From contig NZ_CP109965.1 in the NCBI RefSeq assembly GCF_026725475.1, positions 1,798,001 through 1,862,000 of the forward strand: a stretch of DNA of 64,000 nucleotides. Reading direction: 5' to 3'. This document shows, in pieces, positions 1-8,868 of this stretch. Position 1 is the stretch's first letter; each line of letters starts with the position of its first letter. The translations under genes were made by a program, and so were the position numbers. The notes beneath the pieces were generated by a model. That model worked only from the letters and a program-made list of their open reading frames with translations. It was not told the DNA's origin and did not search any database. This stretch comes from Catenovulum adriaticum. Its GTDB lineage: Bacteria > Pseudomonadota > Gammaproteobacteria > Enterobacterales > Alteromonadaceae.

Positions 1-1102
1 TTCTGTTTTGTTCTTCGATCGGGTCATCACCAGTTAAAATAGTTTTTATGCTTGAACCATCAAATTTAACGGCTTTAGGTAGCTTCATGTTAAACATATC
101 AACAAATGTTGGTAGTAAATCTAAATGAGCGGTTAAATGATGATATTGCTTGCCGCCGGTCAAATCACCATTTGGCCAATGCCAAAAACTCGCAGCTCTA
201 TGCCCTCCTTCAAAAGGTGAAGTTTTTCGGCCTCGCATATCGGCATTGTAACCACCTGTTATTTGACCATTATTGGGTCCATCAGCGCCTGCGGTGGTGC
301 CATTGTCTGTTAAGTAGATAACCAAGGTATTATCAGCTAATTTGTTTTTTTCTAAGAACGTACGTAACTTGCCAACATTATTATCAATGGTGTTTATCAT
401 GCCATAAAAGCGCGCGCGTGTTTCTGGCACGCCTAACTTTCGGTAAGGCTCAGCAAATTCGTTTGGTACATTAAAAGGGCCATGCGGCGTGTTGGTTGCT
501 AGATAAATAAAAAACGGATTAGATTTTTGTTCTGTAATAAAAGTTTTAGCCTGCTCAAACCAGATATCGGTTGAATAACCAGATACTTTGGTTGGTTGAC
601 CATTATCAAAATAGGTGTCGTCAAAATAGTCGTTTTTCCAATAATCCGGAATTTCCCCCGCCACGCCACCAGCGTGAATAAAACTTTTATCAAATCCCCT
701 ATCGGTTGGACGGAAAGGGTAATTGTCGCCCAAGTGCCATTTACCGAATATCGCAGTGCGGTAGCCGTTATGCTTGAATACATCCGCCATTGTAATTTCT
801 TCTTTATAGACATGATTGCGGCCAGCAAAGGTAAGCCATGCTCCCACTCTGGCTGAGTATCTACCAGTCATTAATGCGGCTCGAGTAGGCGAACAAGTAG
901 GATCAACGTGAAAATCGGTTAATCTGACACCCTCATTGGCGAGCTTGTCTAAGTTTGGTGTTTTTAATATTGGGTTACCATGAATTGAGAAATCACCATA
1001 ACCTTGGTCATCAGACACAATCACAATAACATTCGGCTGGAGGCGTTGTGCACTTACTGAAAAAGTAATAAGCAACAAATAGATTAGCATAACAACTTTC
1101 AT
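1..1102 (-). CDS. S1-family sulfatase, C-terminus cut by window edge
   Basis: This is a formylglycine-dependent sulfatase that should remove sulfate esters, most likely from algal polysaccharide, in the periplasm or outside the cell. Reading the minus strand from the ATG at 1102 gives about 367 codons without a stop before the edge. Residues 1-18 form a signal peptide ending SVSA. A metal-binding motif VSDDQGYGD follows near residue 30. Cys70 lies in CSPTR within DPTCSPTRAALMTGRY, the site converted to formylglycine in S1 sulfatases, and GKWHLG follows. Only the C-terminal part is missing. The substrate cannot be read from the sequence. A perfect palindrome lies 26 bp upstream of the start. 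A second, distinct sulfatase is encoded at 37997. Confidence 0.93.
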   Translation of the reverse strand, partial: MKVVMLIYLLLITFSVSAQRLQPNVIVIVSDDQGYGDFSIHGNPILKTPNLDKLANEGVRLTDFHVDPTCSPTRAALMTGRYSARVGAWLTFAGRNHVYKEEITMADVFKHNGYRTAIFGKWHLGDNYPFRPTDRGFDKSFIHAGGVAGEIPDYWKNDYFDDTYFDNGQPTKVSGYSTDIWFEQAKTFITEQKSNPFFIYLATNTPHGPFNVPNEFAEPYRKLGVPETRARFYGMINTIDNNVGKLRTFLEKNKLADNTLVIYLTDNGTTAGADGPNNGQITGGYNADMRGRKTSPFEGGHRAASFWHWPNGDLTGGKQYHHLTAHLDLLPTFVDMFNMKLPKAVKFDGSSIKTILTGDDPIEEQNR

Positions 1103-1127
1103 ATCAAACCTTAAAACACACAAAATG

Positions 1128-1145
1128 ACAATTGTTAACAATTGT
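1128..1145. promoter_or_regulatory. Perfect 18-bp palindrome, candidate operator for the sulfatase
   Basis: ACAATTGTTAACAATTGT equals its own reverse complement over all 18 bases and lies just upstream of the sulfatase ATG at 1102. The position and symmetry suit a dimeric repressor or activator of sugar or sulfatase genes. No cognate regulator is encoded in the window. Confidence 0.55.
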
Positions 1146-1350
1146 ATAGGGTGTGTTGAAGAATTTGAAGTATTAGTTTAATTATTTATCAGCCAAAGAA
1201 TACGAGTATCTTTAAACGATGCCTTAAAAAATTAAATTAACCGTTAGCTCGTTACGACCTGAAACTTAAATTATTTCCATCACTCCCTTGTTTCTGCGGA
1301 TTCAAATTGAGTTCAACCTAACGAGGTAACCAATGTCAATGAGCAAACAA

Positions 1351-1372
1351 AAAAGCGGCCGGAGCCGCTTTT
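1351..1372 (-). terminator. Intrinsic terminator after the DUF349 gene
   Basis: On the minus strand a GCGGC/GCCGC hairpin with flanking A/T pairs and a 4-nt loop is followed by a T-rich tract. It lies about 40 bp beyond the DUF349 stop codon. Confidence 0.8.
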
Positions 1373-1412
1373 AAATCAAATACTATCAAGTTTTAAAAAG
1401 TTAGGTTTATTT

Positions 1413-4226
1413 TTATTGTTGGGTAAATGCCACTTTAGTTCGCTCTAACAACTCTCTATCTAAATCGATTAAACCCAATTTCAACCATATGAGGAGCATC
1501 TCATCTGCGGCTTGATAACTACCGGAATTCATTTTCTCGGAAAGCATTTTCATTTGAAGTTGCATCCGCTGGGTTTGAAATAGTTCGGGGGTAGGTACAT
1601 TTTGAACAATTTCAATTTGAGTTGTTAGTTCGGCTTGTTGGTCCTTATTGTCACCTGCATTTACTTGTGCTCCAAAACGAATCGCCTGTACCCAATCCGG
1701 ATTTTGAATAGTTGAACTGAGTTTATCCAAGTCTAGCTCATGTTCTTTGGTTGATGCCGTTATTTCAGACAATAATTCAAACAATTGTGTGTGTGCTTGG
1801 ATTTCCTTCGCTTGCTTTTGCTGATTTTTGGCTTTGCTGAGCATGTTTAACAATTTATTTTGCCATTTACTGAGTTTGATCTGCTGATTTTTATTTAAAT
1901 CAGATAAATCAATCGCATTAATTTGTTCAGTCAAACTAGCATAATCTAAACTTCCAGCATTTATTTCACTTTCTAATTGTTTTAAAACGTTAGTTTGTTG
2001 TTCAAACGCCTGTGCTTTTTCAACTTTTGAATTTTCATAATTCATTTGTTTTTGTTTAAACACATCGTCATTAATAGCTCTAAACTGAGTCCAAAGCTTA
2101 TTTTCTTTACGCTTGCCCGCAAAACCAATAGATTTCCATTGTGTTTGCAGCGATTTTAACGTTTCAGACACTTCATTTAAATCGTCACATTCAGCGATTT
2201 TGGTCTTCGCTTGGTTAATCAATGCCAATTTTTTTTGTTCATTTTGCTGTTGATAATCATGAACTTTTGATTTTATCGGTTCAATGGTTTCATAAAATTG
2301 TTCATTAATTGATTTATATATCTTCTTATCAACTGGACCTACTGTACGCCAATCATTTTGTAGCTGATATAAATGCTTCCCTATCTGATTAAAATCCGCC
2401 GTTGATTCATTAGAATTATTCAATAGCTGTACAGCTTGTTCTATTAGTTGCTGTTTTTTCAGTAAATTATCTTTACGTTGTTGTTCAAGCTCTGCATAAA
2501 ATGCACGACAAGGTGCAAATGCTTGCTCTGTTAATTCATCAAATTTAGCATTTAAATGGGTATTTTCTTCACTTTCCACATTGCCCAATAATAACCAAGT
2601 ATGGCGTGCAAATTTAACTTTGTTGGCTTGAGCTTGCAAATCAGATAATGGCTGATCAACTAAGGCTTGCATTTCTTCAAGCAATTCACGTTTACGAGGT
2701 AAGCCAATATAAGCTTTCCAATCTTCTAAATCTGCAATTTGCTCATTAATGCTGGCTAATTCATGTTCAAATTTCGCTTTGTTTACTTGCGATAATTCAT
2801 CGTTCCATTCATTTATTTTGCGATATAAACCAAACGCTGCGTTATATTTACCTGAACGAATTAAGCTTTTTAATTCTCGTAATTTAGCAAACAGTCGCTT
2901 GGTTTGTTTACTTTGTTCCAACTCAATTGATTTAATGGCTTCTCGCCACTCTTTAATCTGCGTTTCTGCACTTGTGGCTATCGCTTCAGGTAGCGCAAAA
3001 AGCATACGCTTTTGGTTTTGTTTCCATGTTTTATGCCATTGAGTAAGTTCAGCTTGAACTTCATCGTATTCACTAACTGTCGTTGGAATTTGCATTTGAG
3101 TAAGTTGTGTAAGGTGGCGTGTTGCTTGCGAAACTTGTTCAAAAAACTCATCTAAATGCTGCACATTATTATGGTATAGATTTAACTCATGAAATAAAGC
3201 TTCTATTTCACGGCCTGTCTCATGGCTTTGTTCTAATTCAGTTTTTGCCTGCTCAATCAAAACTAAAATGTCATTGTGTGACTCGTCTTGTGAATTTTCA
3301 ATTGCACCACTGACTTTGCTATCAATGTGTTGCAGTTGTGCTTTTGCTTGTTTTATGGTTTCTTCGCGCTTCACAATTGCATCTTGAACCGCTTTTTGTT
3401 CAAGGTATGACTGCTTTAAAACGTCTTTAGCAGATTCTACCTTGACTAGAATATCATCATATTTTTGTTTAAAGCTCGTTTGCTCAGCTTGAGATAAACA
3501 TGCAAAAGCCTTTTGCTTTTGTTGCCACTGGTTTACTAATTCTTCGTTTGCAGCTTCAACTATTAAAAAATCTTGTTTGTCTTTAAGCGCTAACAATTTA
3601 CTTAATATTAACGTTAATTCTTTTTTTAACTCAACAGGATGCTGCAGTTCGGCTTTAAACTTTGTTAATAAGACTTGAGCTTGTTGCTGAATATTATGAT
3701 TGGCCGCTTTATTAGCTATTTTTTCTAGTAGCTTTAAATCGTCTTTATAACGATGCTCCATTGAATCAAAACAATATTGCGATATTTCTTGTTCTGATTC
3801 TCTAAATATTAAGTCTGCTAACAGGTTTTCTTTATTTAAACGCTTAAGCAGTTTTAACCTTAATTCAGTGTCTGCGCTATGACGGATCACGTCTTCTATT
3901 AAGCTATTTTGTTTACAGGTTTCAAAAAAAGTATTTTTTTGTGCATCGGTTACTTTAATACTATTGGCATTTGAGTTTAAAACTGCCAATTTAATTTTTT
4001 CTATAGCAACTTTTTTTAAGTGTTGGTCTGACTCATGCTCCATCGCTTGTACCCAAGCAGAAAACGAAGCCATTTTTTCAAGGGCTTTACGCCGCACGTT
4101 AACTTCAACGTCTTTGCGCGCTATCTCATTTAAAATATGTTCGTCAGTAAGTTGTTGTAAGGCTTGGGCTCGAACTGCTGGATCTTTGTGTTGCCATTTA
4201 GGTTTAAAAAGTTTTTTAAAAATCAT
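1413..4226 (-). CDS. DUF349 domain-containing protein (coiled coil, repeats)
   Basis: This large 937-residue protein is rich in Gln, Lys and Glu and mostly alpha-helical or coiled coil. The N-terminal part resembles a HEAT-like segment (AVRAQALQQL, VRRKALEKM). From about residue 400 there are several DUF349 repeats marked by a W-x-x-[VI]-G pattern, for example DWRTVGPVDKK and QWKSIGFAGKRKENKLWTQF. DUF349 proteins are widespread in gammaproteobacteria but have no established function. There is no signal peptide or membrane segment, so it is probably cytoplasmic. Its ATG overlaps the end of the DUF1315 gene by 11 bp, so the two are probably co-translated. A terminator follows the gene. Confidence 0.85.
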   Translation of the reverse strand: MIFKKLFKPKWQHKDPAVRAQALQQLTDEHILNEIARKDVEVNVRRKALEKMASFSAWVQAMEHESDQHLKKVAIEKIKLAVLNSNANSIKVTDAQKNTFFETCKQNSLIEDVIRHSADTELRLKLLKRLNKENLLADLIFRESEQEISQYCFDSMEHRYKDDLKLLEKIANKAANHNIQQQAQVLLTKFKAELQHPVELKKELTLILSKLLALKDKQDFLIVEAANEELVNQWQQKQKAFACLSQAEQTSFKQKYDDILVKVESAKDVLKQSYLEQKAVQDAIVKREETIKQAKAQLQHIDSKVSGAIENSQDESHNDILVLIEQAKTELEQSHETGREIEALFHELNLYHNNVQHLDEFFEQVSQATRHLTQLTQMQIPTTVSEYDEVQAELTQWHKTWKQNQKRMLFALPEAIATSAETQIKEWREAIKSIELEQSKQTKRLFAKLRELKSLIRSGKYNAAFGLYRKINEWNDELSQVNKAKFEHELASINEQIADLEDWKAYIGLPRKRELLEEMQALVDQPLSDLQAQANKVKFARHTWLLLGNVESEENTHLNAKFDELTEQAFAPCRAFYAELEQQRKDNLLKKQQLIEQAVQLLNNSNESTADFNQIGKHLYQLQNDWRTVGPVDKKIYKSINEQFYETIEPIKSKVHDYQQQNEQKKLALINQAKTKIAECDDLNEVSETLKSLQTQWKSIGFAGKRKENKLWTQFRAINDDVFKQKQMNYENSKVEKAQAFEQQTNVLKQLESEINAGSLDYASLTEQINAIDLSDLNKNQQIKLSKWQNKLLNMLSKAKNQQKQAKEIQAHTQLFELLSEITASTKEHELDLDKLSSTIQNPDWVQAIRFGAQVNAGDNKDQQAELTTQIEIVQNVPTPELFQTQRMQLQMKMLSEKMNSGSYQAADEMLLIWLKLGLIDLDRELLERTKVAFTQQ

Positions 4227-4494
4227 CGTGGGATAACCTGATTATCTGCTGCTGTGACATTTCCTTTTGTAATTCAGCTTTGCTACGTTCAATTATTTTA
4301 CCATTGGAGCCTATTGTAAAATGTTGTTGTGAATCTAAATGTTTTGCTTGCCAAGCCATTACCGCTTGTAAACTAGCCGATTTTTGAGATTCAGTTAATG
4401 GGCTACCATTTTCCCACTTCCCGAGCTCTACAGCCTGTTTTAGTTTTAAATAAACAGATTCAGGCATGATATCTATTGTTTTAATAAAATCCAT
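4216..4494 (-). CDS. YeaC-like DUF1315 family protein
   Basis: This is a small cytoplasmic protein of 92 residues. The segments VYLKLKQAVELGKWENG, ALTESQ-like LTESQK, and VMAWQAKHLDSQQHFTIG match my recollection of the E. coli YeaC/DUF1315 family, which is about 90 residues long. The function is unknown. The start codon overlaps the stop of the zinc-ribbon gene in a TAATG junction, and its own 3' end overlaps the DUF349 start, which places it firmly in one operon with both. Confidence 0.82.
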   Translation of the reverse strand: MDFIKTIDIMPESVYLKLKQAVELGKWENGSPLTESQKSASLQAVMAWQAKHLDSQQHFTIGSNGKIIERSKAELQKEMSQQQIIRLSHDDF

Positions 4495-4820
4495 TATTGC
4501 TTAGCTCGCTTAAATAACATAATTCTAATTCGAGTTATTAAATACCAAATAAATGAAATTGCCGTGATAGCCTGTGCAACAATTTTATCTGTTGATGTAC
4601 CTGTATCACTGTACCAAGCAGAATAAGCTAAGCCGCCAATAAATAAAATAAGTGCGATAAAAGATTGAGTCATTAAGCTGGATGCTTTTTTAATTCGATT
4701 TATTCGTCTTTCGCTATCTATTTTTTCAGGATCAGCAACCAGCACATGCTGACAATACTGACAGGTTTCTGCTTTATCTGAGATTCGTTTGTCACAATTT
4801 GGACAATGCATTAATGCCAT
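4494..4820 (-). CDS. Zinc-ribbon protein with two membrane helices
   Basis: This 108-residue protein begins with a zinc-ribbon of two CxxC pairs (C6/C9 and C20/C23, MALMHCPNCDKRI and CQYC). A basic linker and two hydrophobic segments follow, at about residues 50-68 and 78-97, so it should be a small inner-membrane protein with a cytoplasmic zinc knuckle. I do not recognise a named family and give no function. It starts 13 bp after the AGCS symporter stop and is coupled by TAATG to the next gene, so it probably belongs to the same transcript. Confidence 0.75.
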   Translation of the reverse strand: MALMHCPNCDKRISDKAETCQYCQHVLVADPEKIDSERRINRIKKASSLMTQSFIALILFIGGLAYSAWYSDTGTSTDKIVAQAITAISFIWYLITRIRIMLFKRAKQ

Positions 4821-4833
4821 AAACTACTGCTCT

Positions 4834-6498
4834 TTAGGTTTTTTCTTGGCCTACTTTAGCCAAATAGGTTTGTTGAGTTGCTTTGATATCTTTGCGTAAT
4901 AATACTAGTGCAAATAAATTTGGCAATGCCATTAAGACTACGCTGACCATTGCCAAGTTCCAAATAATAGTTGTATCGACAATAGCTGCAATAAAAAAGC
5001 CCGCAATGTAAACTATTCTAAAATAAATAACGGCCTGATTGCCAAATAAATATACGATAGCCCTGTCGCCATAATAACTCCAAGATATTGCGGTTGAAAA
5101 CGCAAATAATAAAATACAAATACTCACTAAGTATTCGCCATACTGGCCAAACCAACTCTGGCTGAAAGCCTTAGCCGTTAAAGTGGTTGAATGCAGTAAC
5201 GATTTTCCTTTTACTCTCGTATCTGGCGTTAATAATTTACCATCTTTAATTTCAATGTCACCGTTATATAGATGTCCACCAATATATTCAAAATGAACAT
5301 CTTCTGCAATTGATCGCGCATTAATTAGCGTTAGTTCATTATTATCCATCACCCCATTTTTGACTAAAATAGTACCTGTGTAGAGCTTTACTTGATGGTT
5401 ATCTGCCTGATTAAGCCATTGACCTAACATTTGCTTGTCTTTCGCAACGTTTTGTTGGTATTGCCCCTGCACAAAAAACATATCCGCACGATCAAATTCG
5501 TTTATATATTTTTGTGTCCATACACCTGACGATAAAATGACTAATCCCGTTAATGTACACAACAAAATAGTATCAATAAAAGGTTCAAGAATTGCGACAA
5601 TGCCTTCTTTAACAGGTTCATCTGTTTTTGCACTTGCATGCGCTATTGGTGCAGAGCCCTGCCCTGCTTCATTTGAAAATAAACCTCTATTCACACCTCG
5701 ATTAAACGCATAAGCAAAGCTAGCCCCCAAAAAACCACCAGTGGCGGCACTACCGCTAAACGCATCACTAATAACAGACTTAAAAGCGGGTAGTAAATTA
5801 TCTATGTTATATAAAATAACCGCCGCACCACCGATAAAATAGATAACAGCCATAAAAGGCACTATTTTTGAGGTGATTTTTGCAATGCGGGTGATCCCGC
5901 CAATAATAACAAAGGCTAAAATACAAGATAATACGGCACCAGTGACAATGGGCTCGATTGAAAAACTAGATTCCATACCCATCGCAATATTATTAATTTG
6001 TGGCATTGAACCAGTGCCAAACGAGCTAACAACAGTGGCTAAGGCAAAAATAATTCCTAACCATTTTGCGTTAAGTTTACGATCCATAAAATACATGGGT
6101 CCACCGGCAGAGCTCCCATCTTTAGATTTTATTCGATATTTGTGCGATAAGGTTACTTCAACATATTTTGTTGTCATACCCAAAAATGCAGTCACCCACA
6201 TCCAGAATAACGCAGCCGGGCCGCCTAAATAGATAGCTAAACCAACTCCGCCAATATTGCCGGTGCCAACCGTACCTGATAAAGCCGTGGCTAGCGCTTG
6301 AAAATGAGACGTTTCGCCAAGATGTTTTTTATCAGATTGACCAAATAAAATACGCCAGCCTGATCTAAAAAAGCGAATTTGAGGAAACCCTAAATAAAGG
6401 GTAAAAAAGAAACCAACCGCAAGTAATACAAATGGAAAATAAAACGCGCTACCTAAGTACCCATCTAAAAAAAGTAAAAAGTCATTGATTGCTTGCAC
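4834..6498 (-). CDS. Sodium:alanine/glycine symporter (AGCS family)
   Basis: This 554-residue inner-membrane protein should import alanine or glycine with sodium. The AGCS signature regions are clear: ALATALSGTVGTGNIGGV, SSAGGPMYFM and FSNEAGQGSAPIAHASA, with about ten or eleven hydrophobic helices. It is longer than many AGCS members. The extra length is a hydrophilic loop of roughly 110 residues (about 325-440), starting after the helix that ends near SSGVWTQKYINEF. Because of this loop its substrate could differ from alanine. It heads a four-gene minus-strand cluster. The gene is intact. Confidence 0.9.
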   Translation of the reverse strand: MQAINDFLLFLDGYLGSAFYFPFVLLAVGFFFTLYLGFPQIRFFRSGWRILFGQSDKKHLGETSHFQALATALSGTVGTGNIGGVGLAIYLGGPAALFWMWVTAFLGMTTKYVEVTLSHKYRIKSKDGSSAGGPMYFMDRKLNAKWLGIIFALATVVSSFGTGSMPQINNIAMGMESSFSIEPIVTGAVLSCILAFVIIGGITRIAKITSKIVPFMAVIYFIGGAAVILYNIDNLLPAFKSVISDAFSGSAATGGFLGASFAYAFNRGVNRGLFSNEAGQGSAPIAHASAKTDEPVKEGIVAILEPFIDTILLCTLTGLVILSSGVWTQKYINEFDRADMFFVQGQYQQNVAKDKQMLGQWLNQADNHQVKLYTGTILVKNGVMDNNELTLINARSIAEDVHFEYIGGHLYNGDIEIKDGKLLTPDTRVKGKSLLHSTTLTAKAFSQSWFGQYGEYLVSICILLFAFSTAISWSYYGDRAIVYLFGNQAVIYFRIVYIAGFFIAAIVDTTIIWNLAMVSVVLMALPNLFALVLLRKDIKATQQTYLAKVGQEKT

Positions 6499-6646
6499 GT
6501 TAAAAGCCTTTTATTTTTATTACATGTAAGAGATTAAGCTTAAGATGCTTACGATTTAAGTTTTATAGAAACCATATATATTTGAATGATATTAAAGTAA
6601 TTAAATTGCTTATGTACCCTCTAAGTTAAAATAAGCTTGATGCCTA

Positions 6647-7621
6647 CTAATCACCTTTTTGGTAAACTTTAACCTGATTTCTGCCATGTTCTTTAGCGTA
6701 ATACAAAGCATGGTCAGAGCAATCAATCCACTCTTTGTAACTCGACATTTCAGGTGTCAATTCAGCAATACCAATACTAATCGTTAAATTTATTTCAATG
6801 CCTTGATATTTTATAACGCTGCCTTGAATGTACTCTCTCAATCGTTCAACAAATATATTGGCAGCGTGCGCTGGCGTATCTATTAAAATAATAGCGTATT
6901 CTTCACCACCATAACGACCTGCAATGTCAGTTTCTCGCATATTCATGGTAATCGCATCGGCAACAAATTTAATCACCACATCACCAGCCGGGTGACCATG
7001 TCGATCATTGACCACCTTAAAATGATCAATATCTAACATCACTAAGCTACTGGTTGATTTAGTTCGCTTATCTCGTTTAAATTCGTGAATTAAGCACTCT
7101 TCCCAATAACCACGATTATACAATCCGGTTAACCTGTCTGTTCTGGATAACTTTTTGAATTCCGCATTAATTGCTTTTAATTCCAGTTTATTAACAGCCA
7201 CATCTGTCACATCGTATACAATGATTCCGATTTTTTCGACAATGCCTGTCGCTGAATCTAGCGGAATAATGGTGATATTTTGATACATAAACTCCGCCGA
7301 ACCAGTAATGGGGCGATAATTTTTAAACTTGAATAAAAAGGGTCGCTGCTCCCAAGTCGTAAAAGCCCGAGTATTTAACTGAAATACGCATTCAGCTTTG
7401 TGCTTAAACCAGTCTTGGTTTATTTCTGCAAACACCTCAAATAGGTTTTTATTTCTGACTTCATAAGGGTTAATACCACTGTGGCTTTCCATAAAGTTAT
7501 TCCACAGTTGAATATTATAAGCTCTATCCAATACAACCAAGCCCACATCCAAATTTTGAAGCATGCCCATAAATGAATGAAATTCTTGAAACTCATTGCC
7601 TGCGATGGATTGGTTTGACAT
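6647..7621 (-). CDS. PAS-GGDEF diguanylate cyclase
   Basis: This protein of 324 residues should synthesise cyclic di-GMP. Residues of about 15-150 form a PAS-like sensor domain (LDVGLVVLDRAYNIQLWNNF). A GGDEF domain starts near SRTDRLTGLYNRGYWEE, and its active-site loop reads GGEEY at residues 238-242, an accepted variant of GGEEF. No EAL domain and no membrane segment are present. It is the last gene of a CheY-CheC-GGDEF operon and overlaps the CheC stop by TAATG. The arrangement suggests that a phosphorylated receiver and its CheC-type phosphatase feed into c-di-GMP synthesis. Confidence 0.93.
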   Translation of the reverse strand: MSNQSIAGNEFQEFHSFMGMLQNLDVGLVVLDRAYNIQLWNNFMESHSGINPYEVRNKNLFEVFAEINQDWFKHKAECVFQLNTRAFTTWEQRPFLFKFKNYRPITGSAEFMYQNITIIPLDSATGIVEKIGIIVYDVTDVAVNKLELKAINAEFKKLSRTDRLTGLYNRGYWEECLIHEFKRDKRTKSTSSLVMLDIDHFKVVNDRHGHPAGDVVIKFVADAITMNMRETDIAGRYGGEEYAIILIDTPAHAANIFVERLREYIQGSVIKYQGIEINLTISIGIAELTPEMSSYKEWIDCSDHALYYAKEHGRNQVKVYQKGD

Positions 7622-8244
7622 TAATCTTCCAGTAAATAATTAACTTTATTGTTTAAGACATCAATTGCGTCTTCAGCAAATAGAATAAGCAAATCACAAT
7701 TGATATTGTAACCTTCGATTTTGTAATTAATTTCAACAGCTAAGGTTTTTCGCCAGCGATAATTATTAGTCGAGATAAGATCAGTTAAATTAACATGTTG
7801 TCCTAAAACAACTGGATGCCCTTGACTAAAGTTCACATCTAGCTGGCTGCCAATACCCCTAAGACATGCGCCTATCAAAATATTAGCAACATCCATTAAC
7901 AGCTCCAGCTCTAATGGGGTATCTAAATCATTTGGGTAATTAAGTAGTTCTGATATATCCGATAAACTCGTATCATTAAATATCAATAATGCCTCGCCTG
8001 AAATACGATTACCAATAAACCCTTGGCAAACGCCAGACACAGAATCTGAGTTTTCAATACCGCTTAATGCCATCTTCAACTCATTGACTTCAATTAAATT
8101 TACAACTGGGATGGGTAAAATAATTTTCACATCGAGTAATTTAGCAAGGAGAGCTGCCGCTTGTCCCATTGCGACATTTGCAATTTCTTGGTAACAGTCT
8201 CGTTGATCTTCTGAAATGGAAACATGCAGTTCTTTCACAGACAA
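7621..8244 (-). CDS. CheC-family phosphatase-like protein
   Basis: This 207-residue cytoplasmic protein belongs to the CheC/CheX/FliY phosphatase superfamily. The first E-x2-N-x3-G motif is intact (E20, N23, G27 in YQEIANVAMGQ). The second copy reads D118-V-A-N121-I-L-I-G125, with Asp replacing Glu, so one of the two active sites may be altered. These proteins dephosphorylate CheY-type receivers, and a receiver gene lies 17 bp upstream in the same operon. Its target is therefore probably that receiver rather than a flagellar CheY, since no chemotaxis genes are nearby. Confidence 0.83.
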   Translation of the reverse strand: MSVKELHVSISEDQRDCYQEIANVAMGQAAALLAKLLDVKIILPIPVVNLIEVNELKMALSGIENSDSVSGVCQGFIGNRISGEALLIFNDTSLSDISELLNYPNDLDTPLELELLMDVANILIGACLRGIGSQLDVNFSQGHPVVLGQHVNLTDLISTNNYRWRKTLAVEINYKIEGYNINCDLLILFAEDAIDVLNNKVNYLLED

Positions 8245-8261
8245 ACCTTCACTCCTAGCGA

Positions 8262-8627
8262 TTATAGCAACCCAAAGCGTTTTAAAACTTCAGTTGATTT
8301 TTCTTTGCTAATGGGTTTTTGAATAAAATCAAGCGCACCTAAACTCATTACTTGAGCTTGTGCATCTGGCTGAATATCACCCGAAACCACAATAACCATT
8401 GAGTTTAAATCATGTTCATGAATATACGTTAAGGTTTGAATGCCATCCATAACAGGCATAGTTAAATCTAAAAATACAACTTCACCCTTGCCTTCTTTAA
8501 TCGCTAATAAAGCTTCTTCACCATTGCAGGCATAACTTAGCTCTATATCCCAGTTATCGGGCAAAGCCCGAGCCATTTGTTTTCGTGCAAACCTTGAATC
8601 ATCACAGATTAAAACAGATATCGTCAT
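8262..8627 (-). CDS. CheY-like single-domain response regulator
   Basis: This 121-residue stand-alone receiver domain has a complete phosphorylation site: acidic pair D9/D10, phospho-acceptor D54 (FLDLTMP), S82 at the Thr/Ser switch position and K104 (IQKPIS). There is no output domain, so it should act through protein partners. It is the first gene of the operon with the CheC-like protein and the diguanylate cyclase. The partner kinase is not encoded beside it. Confidence 0.93.
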   Translation of the reverse strand: MTISVLICDDSRFARKQMARALPDNWDIELSYACNGEEALLAIKEGKGEVVFLDLTMPVMDGIQTLTYIHEHDLNSMVIVVSGDIQPDAQAQVMSLGALDFIQKPISKEKSTEVLKRFGLL

Positions 8628-8707
8628 AGTTTTATTTTATTTAACATCAATGAAAAGAATTTATCTGATTTTAGTCTTACCTACAACTAGAATTTGTTCA
8701 AGCTAGT

Positions 8708-8769
8708 GGCTGTTGAACTTTTGGGAACAATTTTGCAGCCGTTTGGGTTCGTCCTAATCGTCAACAGCC
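8708..8769. repeat. 62-bp element bounded by 9-bp inverted repeats
   Basis: GGCTGTTGA at 8708-8716 is exactly inverted as TCAACAGCC at 8761-8769, with 44 bp between. It lies in the divergent gap between the response regulator and the esterase gene. There is no T-tract, so it is not an obvious terminator. It could be a small dispersed repeat or a regulatory dyad. I found no second copy in the window. Confidence 0.4.
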
Positions 8770-8868
8770 CATCATATTAATCAATTTATTCAAATTAGCT
8801 TTTGCAAAATAGTCTTACAACACAGTATAGTAAAGCTATAGGGTTCAAATAATATATTTATAATTGCT

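Larger units (their letters stand above)
1103..1412. other. Intergenic region between sulfatase and DUF349 gene
   Basis: This gap of about 310 bp separates the sulfatase start from the end of the DUF349 gene; both genes are on the minus strand. It holds the 1128-1145 palindrome and the terminator at 1351-1372. I see no convincing gene or RNA in the rest. Confidence 0.6.

Noticed and set aside
499..828. 109-codon minus-strand frame
   Set aside because: It overlaps the truncated sulfatase in another frame on the same strand; the sulfatase reading has CSPTR and other motifs, so this frame is a shadow.
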